64,000 nt of DNA from contig NZ_BAABJI010000002.1 in assembly GCF_039543225.1 (NCBI RefSeq), positions 310,001-374,000 of the forward strand, read 5' to 3'. Source of the stretch: Mucilaginibacter defluvii. GTDB taxonomy: Bacteria; Bacteroidota; Bacteroidia; Sphingobacteriales; Sphingobacteriaceae. The translations under genes and the position numbers were made by a program. Shown here piece after piece: positions 16,516 through 26,880 of the stretch (positions are counted from its first letter, which is position 1; each line of letters begins with the position of its first letter). The notes below the pieces were generated by a model. The model was given only the letters and a program-made list of their open reading frames with translations. It was not told the origin of the DNA and did no database searches.

Positions 16516-17637
16516 TTATTGAGGCTTGCTAAAAGTTTTCTTTAAAAATTCTTCAAGTTGCTGGCCGGTTATATTTTTGGCGACGATAACACCTTGCGGG
16601 TCAATTATAAAATTTGATGGAATAGCGGTTATCTGGTACATGCGTTCAACAGGTCCTTCAAAACCCTTCAGGTTTGAAGCATGAGTCCAGGCTAAACCAT
16701 CAGCTTTTATAGCAGCCTGCCACTTAGCCTTATCATCATCAAGCGAGATACCCAGTATGTTCAGCCCTTTTGATTTATACAGGTTGTATTGCTTAACCAC
16801 ATTCGGGTTCTCCTGGCGGCAGGGTACGCACCACGATGCCCAAAAATCTAACATTACATATTTCCCCTTGTAATCGGCCAGGCTGATATTTTTTCCGTCG
16901 ATACCAGGTATAGTAAAGTCCTGTGCTTTCTGGCCAACCGAAACCGGTTTTATGGCGATCATCTGCGTAACAAAACGCTGGATGATCGGGTTATCCTTAA
17001 ACTTATCCTTTATAGCGTCGGCATAAGCAATCAGTTGTTGTTCATAGCTGCGCGGATCAACAGAAGTAGCTGCGTAAAAACCGGCTAATGAGCTTTTGTT
17101 GTCATTGGCAAATTTCATGGCGGCTTTGTTGTACTCCGCAAGGTTTTTCAGAAATGCCGGACGGTAAATATTCAGCAACGAGTCGGACTGTTTGCCCAAC
17201 GCTTGCGATTTAGCCTCAAACTCCTCTGATAACTTGGTGTTGCGCTCCGCGAATACGCCTGTTTTTTGATGGAATTCCTTTAGTTTGTCCGATTCGTCGG
17301 AACCTTTAATTTCATAGCTGTTTTTTCTAGCGCCGACTTTAAAGGTTATTTCTTCGCCGTTTTTGGCAATCAGGTCATATTCATTCTCGCCAATTTTCAA
17401 ACGGTAAAATGCAGCGTAGGGAGATACACCCTTTAACTCGAACTTACCATCCTGAATGGTAGCGGAATCAACAGGGCGCAGTTCGGTACTGTCCATTTGC
17501 AGCAACTGTACTTGTTTTGCATCGCCTGGTGCTTTTAATTCGCCGGTTACTTTAAATGATGATGAATCCTTATTGCTACAGGCAGCCATAAACAGTGCGC
17601 CGGCAATTAGGGTATATTGTGCTAAACGGAATTTCAT
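16516..17637 (-). CDS. TlpA-like thiol-disulfide lipoprotein with DUF4369 N-terminal domain
   Basis: A 373-residue periplasmic redox protein. The N-terminus MKFRLAQYTLIAGALFMAAC contains a lipobox, so it is a membrane-anchored lipoprotein. Residues about 25-130 form a DUF4369 domain (QVQLLQMDSTELRPVDSATI), and the thioredoxin-like domain from about residue 235 has the redox pair in FWASWCVPCRQENP. Such proteins reduce or isomerise disulfides in the periplasm, and in Bacteroidota the substrates are mostly unknown. The ATG overlaps the gatB stop by ATGA, so translation is coupled to GatB; a link between a translation enzyme and a periplasmic oxidoreductase is probably only genomic convenience. 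Confidence 0.9.
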   Translation of the reverse strand: MKFRLAQYTLIAGALFMAACSNKDSSSFKVTGELKAPGDAKQVQLLQMDSTELRPVDSATIQDGKFELKGVSPYAAFYRLKIGENEYDLIAKNGEEITFKVGARKNSYEIKGSDESDKLKEFHQKTGVFAERNTKLSEEFEAKSQALGKQSDSLLNIYRPAFLKNLAEYNKAAMKFANDNKSSLAGFYAATSVDPRSYEQQLIAYADAIKDKFKDNPIIQRFVTQMIAIKPVSVGQKAQDFTIPGIDGKNISLADYKGKYVMLDFWASWCVPCRQENPNVVKQYNLYKSKGLNILGISLDDDKAKWQAAIKADGLAWTHASNLKGFEGPVERMYQITAIPSNFIIDPQGVIVAKNITGQQLEEFLKKTFSKPQ

Positions 17638-19106
17638 TTACTTGCTTCTAATTGTTTTACTAATAATTGGTTGGTTTTCTGCGGGTCAATCTTTCCTTTT
17701 GAAAGCTTCATCACCTCGCCCATAAATAAACCGACAACGCCTTTTTTACCTTTGTGATATTCTTTCACCTTGTCCGGATATTTATCCAGCGCCTGACGGA
17801 TAAAACCATCAAGTTCGCTGCCATCGGCCGAGATCAGCAGGTTGAGTTGCTGCGCCAGTTCAGCCGCGGTTTTTGAGGGTTGTTCAAGCAGGGCAGGGAA
17901 TAGCTTATGCGCGGCAACTGTGTTGTTAATTTTACCTTGTTCAATCAGCTCAATTATACCGGCCAGGTGATCTGGGGTAATGGTTAGCGTGCTGAAAGAA
18001 TGGCCACCCTCGTTAAGGTATGACTTAACCGGGCCCATCAACCAATGTGCTGCAGCTGTATAGTTGGCAGTTTTTTCAGTAAGCCGCTCAAAAAACAAGG
18101 CCATGTCATGGTCGGCGGTAATTACACTGGCATCATAATCGCTCAGGCCCAGCTCATTCACATACTTATTGTAAAGTTGTTGGGGCAGGGCAGGGAGCTG
18201 CGCGCGAATTTGTTCTACGTAATCCTCAGTAAGTACCAGCGGTTGCAGGTCGGGCTCCGGAAAGTAGCGGTAATCATTTGCCATTTCCTTACTGCGTAGT
18301 ACCGATGTTTCGCCGGTATCGGCATCAAAGTTCAATGTATTTTGGTCGATGTGGCCACCAGCTTCAATCACACGTACCTGGCGGGCAAATTCATGCTCTA
18401 TAGCACGTTGAACGTTACGTATTGAGTTAAGGTTCTTTACCTCACAACGATTGCCATATTCAGTTTGGCCATGTAAACGTACGGATATGTTGGCATCGCA
18501 ACGCATGCTGCCTTCTTCCATGTTACCATCGCAGATGTTAAGATAACGTAACAATCGGCGCACTTCAGTCAAAAACTGCCCGGCTTCTTCGGCGCTGCGC
18601 AAATCCGGTTGGGTAACAATCTCTAACAGGGGAACGCCTGCACGATTCAGATCAATCAGAGAATCCGTATGATGCCCGTCGTGCGAGCTTTTGCCAGCAT
18701 CTTCTTCCATGTGAATATGGTGAAGCGCTATCTTTTTTGTTGAGCCGCCGCTCAGCTTTACCTGTACGTAACCGCCAAGGCAAATAGGCGCCTGGTCTTG
18801 TGATATCTGGTAGCCCTTAGGCAAATCGGCATAAAAATAATTTTTACGGGCAAACGAGTTGTGTTTATTGATAGCGCAATTACAAGCCAACCCCATTTTT
18901 ACAGCATATTCAACTGCCGTTTTATTGGTAAAAGGCAAAGTGCCCGGATGACCTAATGATACCATACTGATGTGATGATTAGGTTCGGCGCCGAAGGCCG
19001 CAGAATCGGCCGAGAACATTTTGCTTTGGGTAGAAAGCTGGGCGTGTACCTCCAAACCTACTACAAGCTCGTACTTATCGCTCAACCCGTCTGTAAAACT
19101 CGTCAT
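17634..19106 (-). CDS. gatB: Asp-tRNA(Asn)/Glu-tRNA(Gln) amidotransferase subunit B
   Basis: A 490-residue subunit B of the tRNA-dependent amidotransferase that converts misacylated Glu-tRNA(Gln) and/or Asp-tRNA(Asn) to the cognate forms, acting with GatA and GatC. Family motifs are present: VVGLEVHAQL near the start, NKHNSFARKNYFYADLPKGYQISQ and HMEEDAGKSSH in the kinase-like domain, and a C-terminal tail domain (HKGKKGVVGLFMGEVMKLSKGK). Length is normal. A TATATTTG element lies 31 bases upstream of the ATG. It is the first gene of a two-gene unit with the TlpA-like lipoprotein (ATGA overlap). GatA and GatC are not in the window. Confidence 0.97.
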   Translation of the reverse strand: MTSFTDGLSDKYELVVGLEVHAQLSTQSKMFSADSAAFGAEPNHHISMVSLGHPGTLPFTNKTAVEYAVKMGLACNCAINKHNSFARKNYFYADLPKGYQISQDQAPICLGGYVQVKLSGGSTKKIALHHIHMEEDAGKSSHDGHHTDSLIDLNRAGVPLLEIVTQPDLRSAEEAGQFLTEVRRLLRYLNICDGNMEEGSMRCDANISVRLHGQTEYGNRCEVKNLNSIRNVQRAIEHEFARQVRVIEAGGHIDQNTLNFDADTGETSVLRSKEMANDYRYFPEPDLQPLVLTEDYVEQIRAQLPALPQQLYNKYVNELGLSDYDASVITADHDMALFFERLTEKTANYTAAAHWLMGPVKSYLNEGGHSFSTLTITPDHLAGIIELIEQGKINNTVAAHKLFPALLEQPSKTAAELAQQLNLLISADGSELDGFIRQALDKYPDKVKEYHKGKKGVVGLFMGEVMKLSKGKIDPQKTNQLLVKQLEASK

Positions 19107-19136
19107 ATATTATTTAGTATACCGATGGCAAAAAGC

Positions 19137-19144
19137 CAAATATA
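19137..19144 (-). promoter_or_regulatory. Bacteroidota -7 element (TATATTTG) for gatB
   Basis: The minus-strand match to TAnnTTTG lies 30 bases before the gatB ATG. No clear upstream TTTG is seen. Confidence 0.45.
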
Positions 19145-19219
19145 TAAAGTTAATATCATACTTAGCCTTAAATGCAATTTCAATAACCCGTTTCGCATTT
19201 TTTTATCATCTTTACTACC

Positions 19220-19681
19220 ATGAATATCGCACTGTTTCCCGGTTCGTTTGATCCTGTTACCAAAGCGCATGTCGACATTGTAAAGCGCTCGGTAGGTTTG
19301 TTTGATAAGGTTTACATCGGCATAGGCGTAAACAGCAGTAAGCAGAGCTTTTTAAGCATCGAGAAACGGCAGGAGATGCTGCGCGCTGTATTCAATACCG
19401 AACCCAAAATTCACATAATTGCTTACGAGGGCCTTACGGTTGATTTTTGCCGGAGCATTGATGCCAATTACATGATCAGGGGTATACGTACCGTGTCAGA
19501 CTTTGAGTATGAAAAAGGTATAGCCCAAATGAACCATACCCTGGCGCCTGATATTGAAAGTATATTTATTGTAAGCAAGCCGGGCTACTCGGCCATCAGC
19601 TCAACCATCGTGCGCGATGTTTTGCGCCACGGAGGCGATATAAGCCAGTTCATCCCTAAGGAAGCGCTGGCCTTTCTTTAA
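19220..19681 (+). CDS. coaD: Pantetheine-phosphate adenylyltransferase
   Basis: A 153-residue cytoplasmic enzyme that makes dephospho-CoA from phosphopantetheine and ATP, the penultimate step of CoA synthesis. The N-terminal nucleotidyltransferase motif reads FPGSFDPVTKAHVDIV, where the usual TxGH has Lys-Ala before the His. The C-terminal ISSTIVRDVL motif, also typical of the family, is intact, and the length is normal. The coding region runs 26 bases into the 3' end of the convergent Nudix gene, so the two transcripts overlap. The ATG is directly preceded by an AT-rich stretch without a strong ribosome-binding site. Confidence 0.95.
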   Translation: MNIALFPGSFDPVTKAHVDIVKRSVGLFDKVYIGIGVNSSKQSFLSIEKRQEMLRAVFNTEPKIHIIAYEGLTVDFCRSIDANYMIRGIRTVSDFEYEKGIAQMNHTLAPDIESIFIVSKPGYSAISSTIVRDVLRHGGDISQFIPKEALAFL

Positions 19682-20288
19682 TCAACTTGGTTTTTACCAG
19701 TACATCAACAATGGATGGAAAGGTGTTTTGCAATATGGTATCTACCTGGCTCTTTTTAAACCAGCGTACATCGGTAATTCCTTCTTCCTTTTGAGGTTTA
19801 AGTTTTTCGTTACCCTTATGTTTCATGGCATACCAGTGGGTTTTCTTTAAAACCACCTGGCGTTTTATCGTGTAAACATGGTAGGTTTTGCAAATCTTGT
19901 CGCCAAGCTTACTAACGGTTATGCCACATTCTTCTTCCACTTCGCGCACGGCACCTTCCTTGCGGCTTTCGTCTTTTTCCAGTTTGCCTTTTGGCAGGTC
20001 CCATTTATCATTGCGGTAGATGAATAAATAGTTACCTTCCTCATTTTTTACCAGTCCGCCGGCCGCCTCAATCAGCGTTATGCTTTTCTCAACGTTCCTG
20101 ATAAACTCTTTAGCATCCTCACATATCACATAAAACTGACTTATGTTGTATTTGAGTATCTTGGGATAAATAGTTTTCAGATTAAAGGTTTGACCGTCAA
20201 TTAATTGATGGTTCTCTGCATTCTCCGGGGCTTTTTCTGTTATCAGAATAACCTTTTCGTTGATATAAATTCTGTATTTTTGGGCCAT
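19656..20288 (-). CDS. Nudix hydrolase divergent from pyrE
   Basis: A 210-residue Nudix protein. The Nudix box is GKLEKDESRKEGAVREVEEECGITV (residues about 120-144), complete with REVEEECGI. The N-terminal 100 residues (MAQKYRIYINEKVILITEK) are a Bacteroidota-specific extension of unknown role. The substrate is unknown. The start codon is unusual: its ATG (20288-20286) and the pyrE ATG (20287-20289) are on opposite strands and share the four bases CATG, so there is no intergenic region at all. At the 3' end it overlaps coaD by 26 bases. A minus-strand promoter must therefore lie inside pyrE. Confidence 0.9.
   Translation of the reverse strand: MAQKYRIYINEKVILITEKAPENAENHQLIDGQTFNLKTIYPKILKYNISQFYVICEDAKEFIRNVEKSITLIEAAGGLVKNEEGNYLFIYRNDKWDLPKGKLEKDESRKEGAVREVEEECGITVSKLGDKICKTYHVYTIKRQVVLKKTHWYAMKHKGNEKLKPQKEEGITDVRWFKKSQVDTILQNTFPSIVDVLVKTKLIKERPALP
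20275..20282 (+). promoter_or_regulatory. Candidate pyrE -7 element (TATTTTTG) inside the Nudix gene
   Basis: It matches TAnnTTTG and lies four bases before the pyrE ATG, within the first codons of the divergent Nudix gene. If real, the pyrE transcript would be almost leaderless. Confidence 0.4.
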
Positions 20289-20928
20289 GTTTAATTATAC
20301 TGAGACGGAACAACAGGTAGCCGAATTCCTGTTGCAAATTAAAGCAATTAAATTACAACCTAACAAACCTTTTACATGGGCTTCGGGTTGGAAATCGCCA
20401 ATTTATTGTGATAATCGTATTACACTGTCACATCCGTCAATTCGTACATACATCCGGCAAAGGCTTTCAGCGCTTATTCAGGAGGAATTTGGCGCTGTAG
20501 GTTGCATTGCCGGTGTAGCCACTGCGGGCATACCGCAAGGCGCGCTGGTAGCGCAGGAACTGGGTTTGCCGTTTGTGTACGTAAGGGCGAAAGCCAAAGA
20601 GCACGGCCGCGGAAACCTTATTGAGGGCGATGTGCTTACCGGTAAAAGGGTAGTGGTTATTGAGGATCTGATATCAACAGGTAAAAGCAGTTTGCAGGCG
20701 GTTGAGGCACTGCGCGAGGCGGAATATGACGTTGCCGGTTTGGCTGCGATATTCAGCTACGGTTTTGATGTAGCTACCGAAAATTTTAAGGAAGCGCGCT
20801 GCCCGTTCTTTACCTTATCAAACTACAGCGCATTGCTGAAATATGCTGAGGAGCATCAATATATTTTACCGGCTGATGTAGAGGTTTTAAAACAATGGCG
20901 TACCAGCCCTGAAACCTGGGGACAATAA
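20287..20928 (+). CDS. pyrE: Orotate phosphoribosyltransferase
   Basis: A 213-residue enzyme making orotidine monophosphate from orotate and PRPP in pyrimidine synthesis. The PRPP-binding loop VVVIEDLISTGKSSL, the WASGWKSPIYCDNRI substrate loop and the YVRAKAKEHGRGNLIEG flexible loop are all intact, and length is standard. Its ATG shares CATG with the divergent Nudix gene. The downstream SRPBCC protein starts 15 bases after the stop and is probably co-transcribed. Pyrimidine control signals such as an attenuator were not seen, since there is no upstream leader. Confidence 0.96.
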   Translation: MFNYTETEQQVAEFLLQIKAIKLQPNKPFTWASGWKSPIYCDNRITLSHPSIRTYIRQRLSALIQEEFGAVGCIAGVATAGIPQGALVAQELGLPFVYVRAKAKEHGRGNLIEGDVLTGKRVVVIEDLISTGKSSLQAVEALREAEYDVAGLAAIFSYGFDVATENFKEARCPFFTLSNYSALLKYAEEHQYILPADVEVLKQWRTSPETWGQ

Positions 20929-20943
20929 TTAAAACTATCTGCC

Positions 20944-21339
20944 ATGACCGTTTTTGAGAGCATTGTACATATTGAAAGGCCGGTGGCCGAACTGTTTGCT
21001 TTTTTAAGCGATATGAATAATCATCAGCAGTTAATGCCACCTCATGTGCAGGACTGGCGATCAACCGCTGATGAAATAAGTTTTAGTATACAAAACATGG
21101 CCAGCCTGAGGCTGGTTGTAGATCAACGAATTGAGGACTCGGTGGTCAGTATCACTGCGGTAGACGAGCCACCGTTTAAAGTTAATTTTAGATGGCTGTT
21201 GGCGCAGGAGGCAGGCCATACCAGCGTGCAGTACTCCATAACCGCCGAACTTAATATGATGATGAAAATGTTTGCTTCGGGGCCTCTGCAAAAATTAGCC
21301 GACCACGAAACGGCTGCCCTGGCAGCACTGTTTGTATAA
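20944..21339 (+). CDS. SRPBCC/START-like protein
   Basis: A 131-residue protein of the SRPBCC (Bet v1-like) fold, with an N-terminal strand VFESIVHIERPVAELFAFLSD, an internal strand region, and a C-terminal long helix MMMKMFASGPLQKLADHETAALAALF. Such proteins bind hydrophobic ligands or lipids in a deep pocket; the ligand cannot be told. No signal peptide is visible. It follows pyrE by 15 bases and is probably in the same transcript. There is no clear functional link to pyrimidine synthesis, so the association may be only positional. Confidence 0.7.
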   Translation: MTVFESIVHIERPVAELFAFLSDMNNHQQLMPPHVQDWRSTADEISFSIQNMASLRLVVDQRIEDSVVSITAVDEPPFKVNFRWLLAQEAGHTSVQYSITAELNMMMKMFASGPLQKLADHETAALAALFV

Positions 21340-21680
21340 TTGGTTCCGAGGCAATCAATACATCTCCCTGTGAGAGGTTGAGTTGCGTGATAGTACTAAC
21401 AACACGTTAATAACTATCAATCCTATAATTAAAGCTACCATAACTAATGTGTTGAACTTGTTTTTAACTCATTTACTAAATATGGGTCGAAGCTTGTATC
21501 AAATCTATAATCTTTAAGTGCCGGTTAAATTGGTTTATATAGTATAGTAACGATAAAGAATTCCGTTTAGTTTTAACAATTGTTGATTTTTAGTCATAAA
21601 TAGCACATTTGGAGAAGTTTGCCTGATTGTGGAATCGTATTATTTTAACGAAATTAGTAAGCGATTTATTTTAAATTTAT
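21340..21680. other. Gene-poor AT-rich gap with one possible micro-ORF
   Basis: About 340 bases lie between the SRPBCC protein and the convergent histidine kinase. The only item of interest is a minus-strand hydrophobic micro-ORF at 21355-21441, listed separately. No terminator, promoter or RNA signature is evident elsewhere. Confidence 0.5.
21355..21441 (-). CDS. Possible 28-residue small membrane peptide, uncertain
   Basis: The minus strand encodes a 28-residue peptide beginning MVALIIGLIVINVLLVLS and ending SRNSTSHREMY, a textbook TM segment plus short polar tail. Upstream in the same frame lie the codons for KNKFNTLV. An ATG at 21472-21470 would join this frame only if one T of ATGAGTTAAAA were removed, giving a basic N-terminus followed by the TM. 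It could be a genuine small TM protein starting at the internal ATG, a frameshifted remnant, or chance in AT-rich DNA. Confidence 0.25.
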   Translation of the reverse strand: MVALIIGLIVINVLLVLSRNSTSHREMY

Positions 21681-23531
21681 TTAACTTTTGGGTAATGATA
21701 TTTTAAAAGTGGTACCCATATTTAAGGCACTCTCCACTTCAATTTTACCACCCATCGCTTCAATTTGATTTTTTGTAATAAAAAGGCCAATACCACGGGC
21801 ATCGGCATTACCATGAAACTTTTTATACATACCGAACAGATCTTTCCCGTGCTTTTCCAGATCAATACCCATTCCGTTATCAGTAATCAGTAAATAGTCA
21901 TTCTTAACACAATTGCTTATGCTTATTTGAATGTGTGGTTGTCGCTCCGGGCTGCGGTATTTAATTCCGTTTGTTAAAAAATTGAGTAAAATGCTTTCGA
22001 GATATGCCGGATGAAAATATACGACAGCATCATGCGGCACGTTATTGTCAATTTTAACATCATACCTATTTATATCGGGCGTTAATGTTTCAATGGTTTG
22101 CTGCACATACTGGTAAAGCTTAACCGGTGTTTTTTGCAGGTTACGGTTAGCTTGTATTGATACTACATCATTAAGGTTCAATATAGTCTCGTTTAGCTGA
22201 GTGGATACATTTTCAAGTAAATGCAAATATTCCTGCCGCTCATCATCACTTGTGTTCAGATCATTCACCAGTTCAATAAGCGACTGAAAATTACCGGAGT
22301 GCGTACGCAAATTGTGCGATACGATGTAGGCGAAATTTAACAACCTGTTATTTTGATCGCTTACTATTTCAAGCGTTTCCTGTATTTGCCGGTGTTGTAA
22401 CTTTTTCTCCGTGATATCATACACATGCGATACAAAATGCAGCGGGTTGCCTTCGCTATCCCGAACTATAGACACGCTGAGCAAAGCCCAGATGATGTCG
22501 CCATTTTTATGGAAATAGCGTTTTTCCATCTCGTATTTGGGAATATCCCCGTTAACCAGCTTTTCAAGCAGCTCGAGGTCTGCATCCAGGTCATCCGGAT
22601 GGGTGATTGCCTGAAAGGTGAGCCGGCTAAATTCCTCTGCTGTATACCCAAGGCTGTTGGCCAGTATGCGGTTTACCTTTAACCATTTCCCTTCGGGCGA
22701 TACCAGAGCCATACCTGTAGGCGAATTTTCAAACGCGCTTTCAAACCGGTCCTCGCTATTTTTAAGATTTTGCCTAACGGCTACCTGTTCGCTTATATCC
22801 TGCAGCGTGCCATATATTTTTGAGCATTGCCGGTTCTCAAACTCAGCATGCGCTATTATGCGTACCCATACTTCCTTACCCTGCTGGTTAATCATGATGG
22901 TTTCCACATCAAATGATTCGCCCGTTTCAACAATGTCCGAAAATACCTCATGCATTAACCTTTGGCAACGGCCGGGCTTGTACATGTTATACATCACACT
23001 AATCGCGGGCATGTAGTCGATATCGGCGCCGTATAGTTGTTTGGTTACCTGTGTCCAGGCCAGCTTGTTATTTTCAATATCAATTTCCCAGCCGCCGAGT
23101 TTTATACTCAGGTTGGTTTTGTTAAGCAGATCCTTATTGTTGGTAAGCTCCTGCTCGGCAAGTATGTGCCGCGTAACATCAACATTGATGCCTACCAGCC
23201 GGGTCGGCTTATTTTCAGCATTGCGCTCCACTACATTACCTTTGCAGTTTATCCAGCGTATGCCACCGTTGCGATGTAAAAAACGCGGGGTGATGTTAAA
23301 AGGCTGCGCTCCGCCTTTTTCAATACTTGTGGTAATATGCCTGCGAACCATCTCCCAGTCCTCATCAACCACCAACTTTTCCCAATTTTCAGGCAAGGGG
23401 TGCTGGTCGTCATCATAACCCAGCATTTTTTTGAACGACAGGCTTGCCGTCCACGCTATATTGGGTATATCAAAGTCCCAAAAACCGGCCAGATCATGGT
23501 CAGCTACAATTTTGTAAACATCTTCTTTCAT
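21681..23531 (-). CDS. Soluble PAS-domain sensor histidine kinase
   Basis: A 616-residue kinase from the ATG at 23531; a GTG at 23567 could add 12 residues. It has no TM segment and three PAS units: near residues 1-125 (LAGFWDFDIPNIAWT), 140-255 (IKLGGWEIDIENNKLAWTQ) and 265-380 (FENSPTGMALVSPEGKWLKV), each with its PAC part. The phosphoacceptor is His406 in AYIVSHNLRTHSG, a variant H-box common in Bacteroidota, and the ATPase domain has LLITDNGMGID and GIGLFITKN. It probably autophosphorylates in response to a cytosolic signal. The gene is monocistronic with no adjacent response regulator. Confidence 0.9.
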   Translation of the reverse strand: MKEDVYKIVADHDLAGFWDFDIPNIAWTASLSFKKMLGYDDDQHPLPENWEKLVVDEDWEMVRRHITTSIEKGGAQPFNITPRFLHRNGGIRWINCKGNVVERNAENKPTRLVGINVDVTRHILAEQELTNNKDLLNKTNLSIKLGGWEIDIENNKLAWTQVTKQLYGADIDYMPAISVMYNMYKPGRCQRLMHEVFSDIVETGESFDVETIMINQQGKEVWVRIIAHAEFENRQCSKIYGTLQDISEQVAVRQNLKNSEDRFESAFENSPTGMALVSPEGKWLKVNRILANSLGYTAEEFSRLTFQAITHPDDLDADLELLEKLVNGDIPKYEMEKRYFHKNGDIIWALLSVSIVRDSEGNPLHFVSHVYDITEKKLQHRQIQETLEIVSDQNNRLLNFAYIVSHNLRTHSGNFQSLIELVNDLNTSDDERQEYLHLLENVSTQLNETILNLNDVVSIQANRNLQKTPVKLYQYVQQTIETLTPDINRYDVKIDNNVPHDAVVYFHPAYLESILLNFLTNGIKYRSPERQPHIQISISNCVKNDYLLITDNGMGIDLEKHGKDLFGMYKKFHGNADARGIGLFITKNQIEAMGGKIEVESALNMGTTFKISLPKS

Positions 23532-23706
23532 ATCCTTTAGGTTGCAGGCTATATGTAAAGCTATCACTTTATTAAATATTATTTAGCTGCCTGCAATACC
23601 ACGGGTAAATTAATAATATTCTCAAAAGTTTTAAAATGATGCAATAAAACGATTTTTCTGAATCCTTATGTATTATGTAAAGTATAATTCGCCATCATTT
23701 GCCTAA

Positions 23707-25389
<1,683 letters not shown>

Positions 25390-25408
25390 TTTAAATATTA
25401 TTTAAATG

Positions 25409-25446
25409 AAAACCCTGCCGGCAAGCCTGTGCAGGGTTTTTTATAT
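25409..25446 (+). terminator. Rho-independent terminator after the ABC-F gene
   Basis: A 10-bp stem AAAACCCTGC / GCAGGGTTTT with a 12-base loop is followed by TTATATTT. It ends 7 bases before the GTG start chosen for the helicase gene. Confidence 0.75.
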
Positions 25447-25452
25447 TTGTGC

Positions 25453-26880
25453 GTGTCGTCCATCCAAAATATACAAAAGGCATTTCCGTTTGAACCTACT
25501 GAACAGCAGAACGAACTGTTTGGCGTATTGCATCGCTTTTTGCTGAGCGATGTTGGCGACGAGTGCTTTATTTTGAAAGGCTACGCGGGTACCGGTAAAA
25601 CCACTATTGTGGGCGCCCTGGTTAAGGCGTTGCGCAGTTACAACTACAAATATGTTTTGCTTGCGCCTACAGGGCGGGCGGCTAAGGTGATTACCGCATA
25701 TTCGGGCCGCAAGGCTTACACTATCCACAAGCGTATCTATCGAAAAAAATCGGCATTAAACGTTGATGAAGGTTTTAGTATTGCCGAAAATATGGCCAGC
25801 AATACCATATTTATTGTGGATGAAGCATCTATGATATCCGACGAAGCAGGCGGCAACAACTACCGGTCATTACTTTATGATTTGGTTAATTATGTTTACA
25901 ACACCAACAATTGTAAGCTGATGCTGGTTGGTGACACGGCGCAATTGCCGCCGGTTGGTTCGGCAGACAGCCCGGCGCTGGATATACCGTTGATGAAAGA
26001 CCGCTTCGGCCTCACCATATTCCATTACGAGCTGACCGACGTTCTGCGTCAGCAAAAAAACTCCGGTATATTATACAACGTAACCAATGTACGTAACCAG
26101 ATACGTTTGGAAGATACACGCATACCGCGTATTACAACAAAGGGTTATAAGGATGTGTTCAGGATGGGCAGCGACAGGCTCGAGGATGGCCTGAATTATG
26201 CCTACAGTAAGTATGGCAGCGATAGCACCCTGATTATTTGCCGGTCTAACAAAAACGCTAACTTATACAATCGCCAGATACGCGGGCGCATACTGTGGCG
26301 CGAGGAAGAGCTTACCGGCGGAGACCAGGTAATGGTGGTTAAGAACAACTATTTTTGGTTAAAGGAACAGGAAGAGGGCAGTACGGGCTTTATAGCCAAC
26401 GGCGATATAGCGCGCGTTCGCAAAGTCCGCAATATTGAGGAGTTATATGGATTCAGGTTCGCTAACGTGTTGTTGGAATTTACCGATTATGCCGAAGACC
26501 CGATAGTTGAATGTAAGGTATTGCTGGATACCCTTTATTCAGAAGCGCCCGCGCTTTTACCTGCCGATCAGAAACGGTTTTATACCGAAGTAATGAAAGA
26601 TTACGTGCATATTCATGGTAAGCGCGCACAGCATGAGGAGCTGAAGATTAATCCTTATTATAACGCTTTGCAAATTAAATTCGCTTACGCCATCACTTGC
26701 CATAAAGCCCAGGGTGGGCAATGGCCGGCCGTTTTTGTTGACCAGGGATTTTTGACTGAAGAAATGGTAAATACCGATTTTTTGCGCTGGTTTTATACCG
26801 CTTGTACCCGGGCGACCGACGAGCTTTACCTCGTTAACTTTAATGAGAAGTTTTTTGGTGCTACTGAGCCGGCTGATTAG
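25453..26880 (+). CDS. Dda/RecD-like superfamily 1 DNA helicase
   Basis: A 475-residue SF1 helicase of the RecD2/Dda style. It carries Walker A GYAGTGKTT, motif II VDEASM, motif III MLVGDTAQLPPVG, and the C-terminal UvrD_C_2 motifs AITCHKAQGGQW and YTACTRATDELYLV. The RecB/RecC partners are not here, so it is probably a stand-alone single-strand DNA helicase. The first ATG is far inside, so the start is non-ATG: GTG at 25453 (VSSIQNIQKAF) or TTG at 25447. A longer GTG start at 25429 would lie in the terminator loop and is unlikely. The 3' end overlaps the convergent histidine kinase by 20 bases. Confidence 0.85.
   Translation: MSSIQNIQKAFPFEPTEQQNELFGVLHRFLLSDVGDECFILKGYAGTGKTTIVGALVKALRSYNYKYVLLAPTGRAAKVITAYSGRKAYTIHKRIYRKKSALNVDEGFSIAENMASNTIFIVDEASMISDEAGGNNYRSLLYDLVNYVYNTNNCKLMLVGDTAQLPPVGSADSPALDIPLMKDRFGLTIFHYELTDVLRQQKNSGILYNVTNVRNQIRLEDTRIPRITTKGYKDVFRMGSDRLEDGLNYAYSKYGSDSTLIICRSNKNANLYNRQIRGRILWREEELTGGDQVMVVKNNYFWLKEQEEGSTGFIANGDIARVRKVRNIEELYGFRFANVLLEFTDYAEDPIVECKVLLDTLYSEAPALLPADQKRFYTEVMKDYVHIHGKRAQHEELKINPYYNALQIKFAYAITCHKAQGGQWPAVFVDQGFLTEEMVNTDFLRWFYTACTRATDELYLVNFNEKFFGATEPAD

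Noticed and set aside
25429..25452. GTG at 25429 as start of the helicase
   Set aside because: It lies within the loop and stem of the upstream terminator, so a transcript starting later would lack it.
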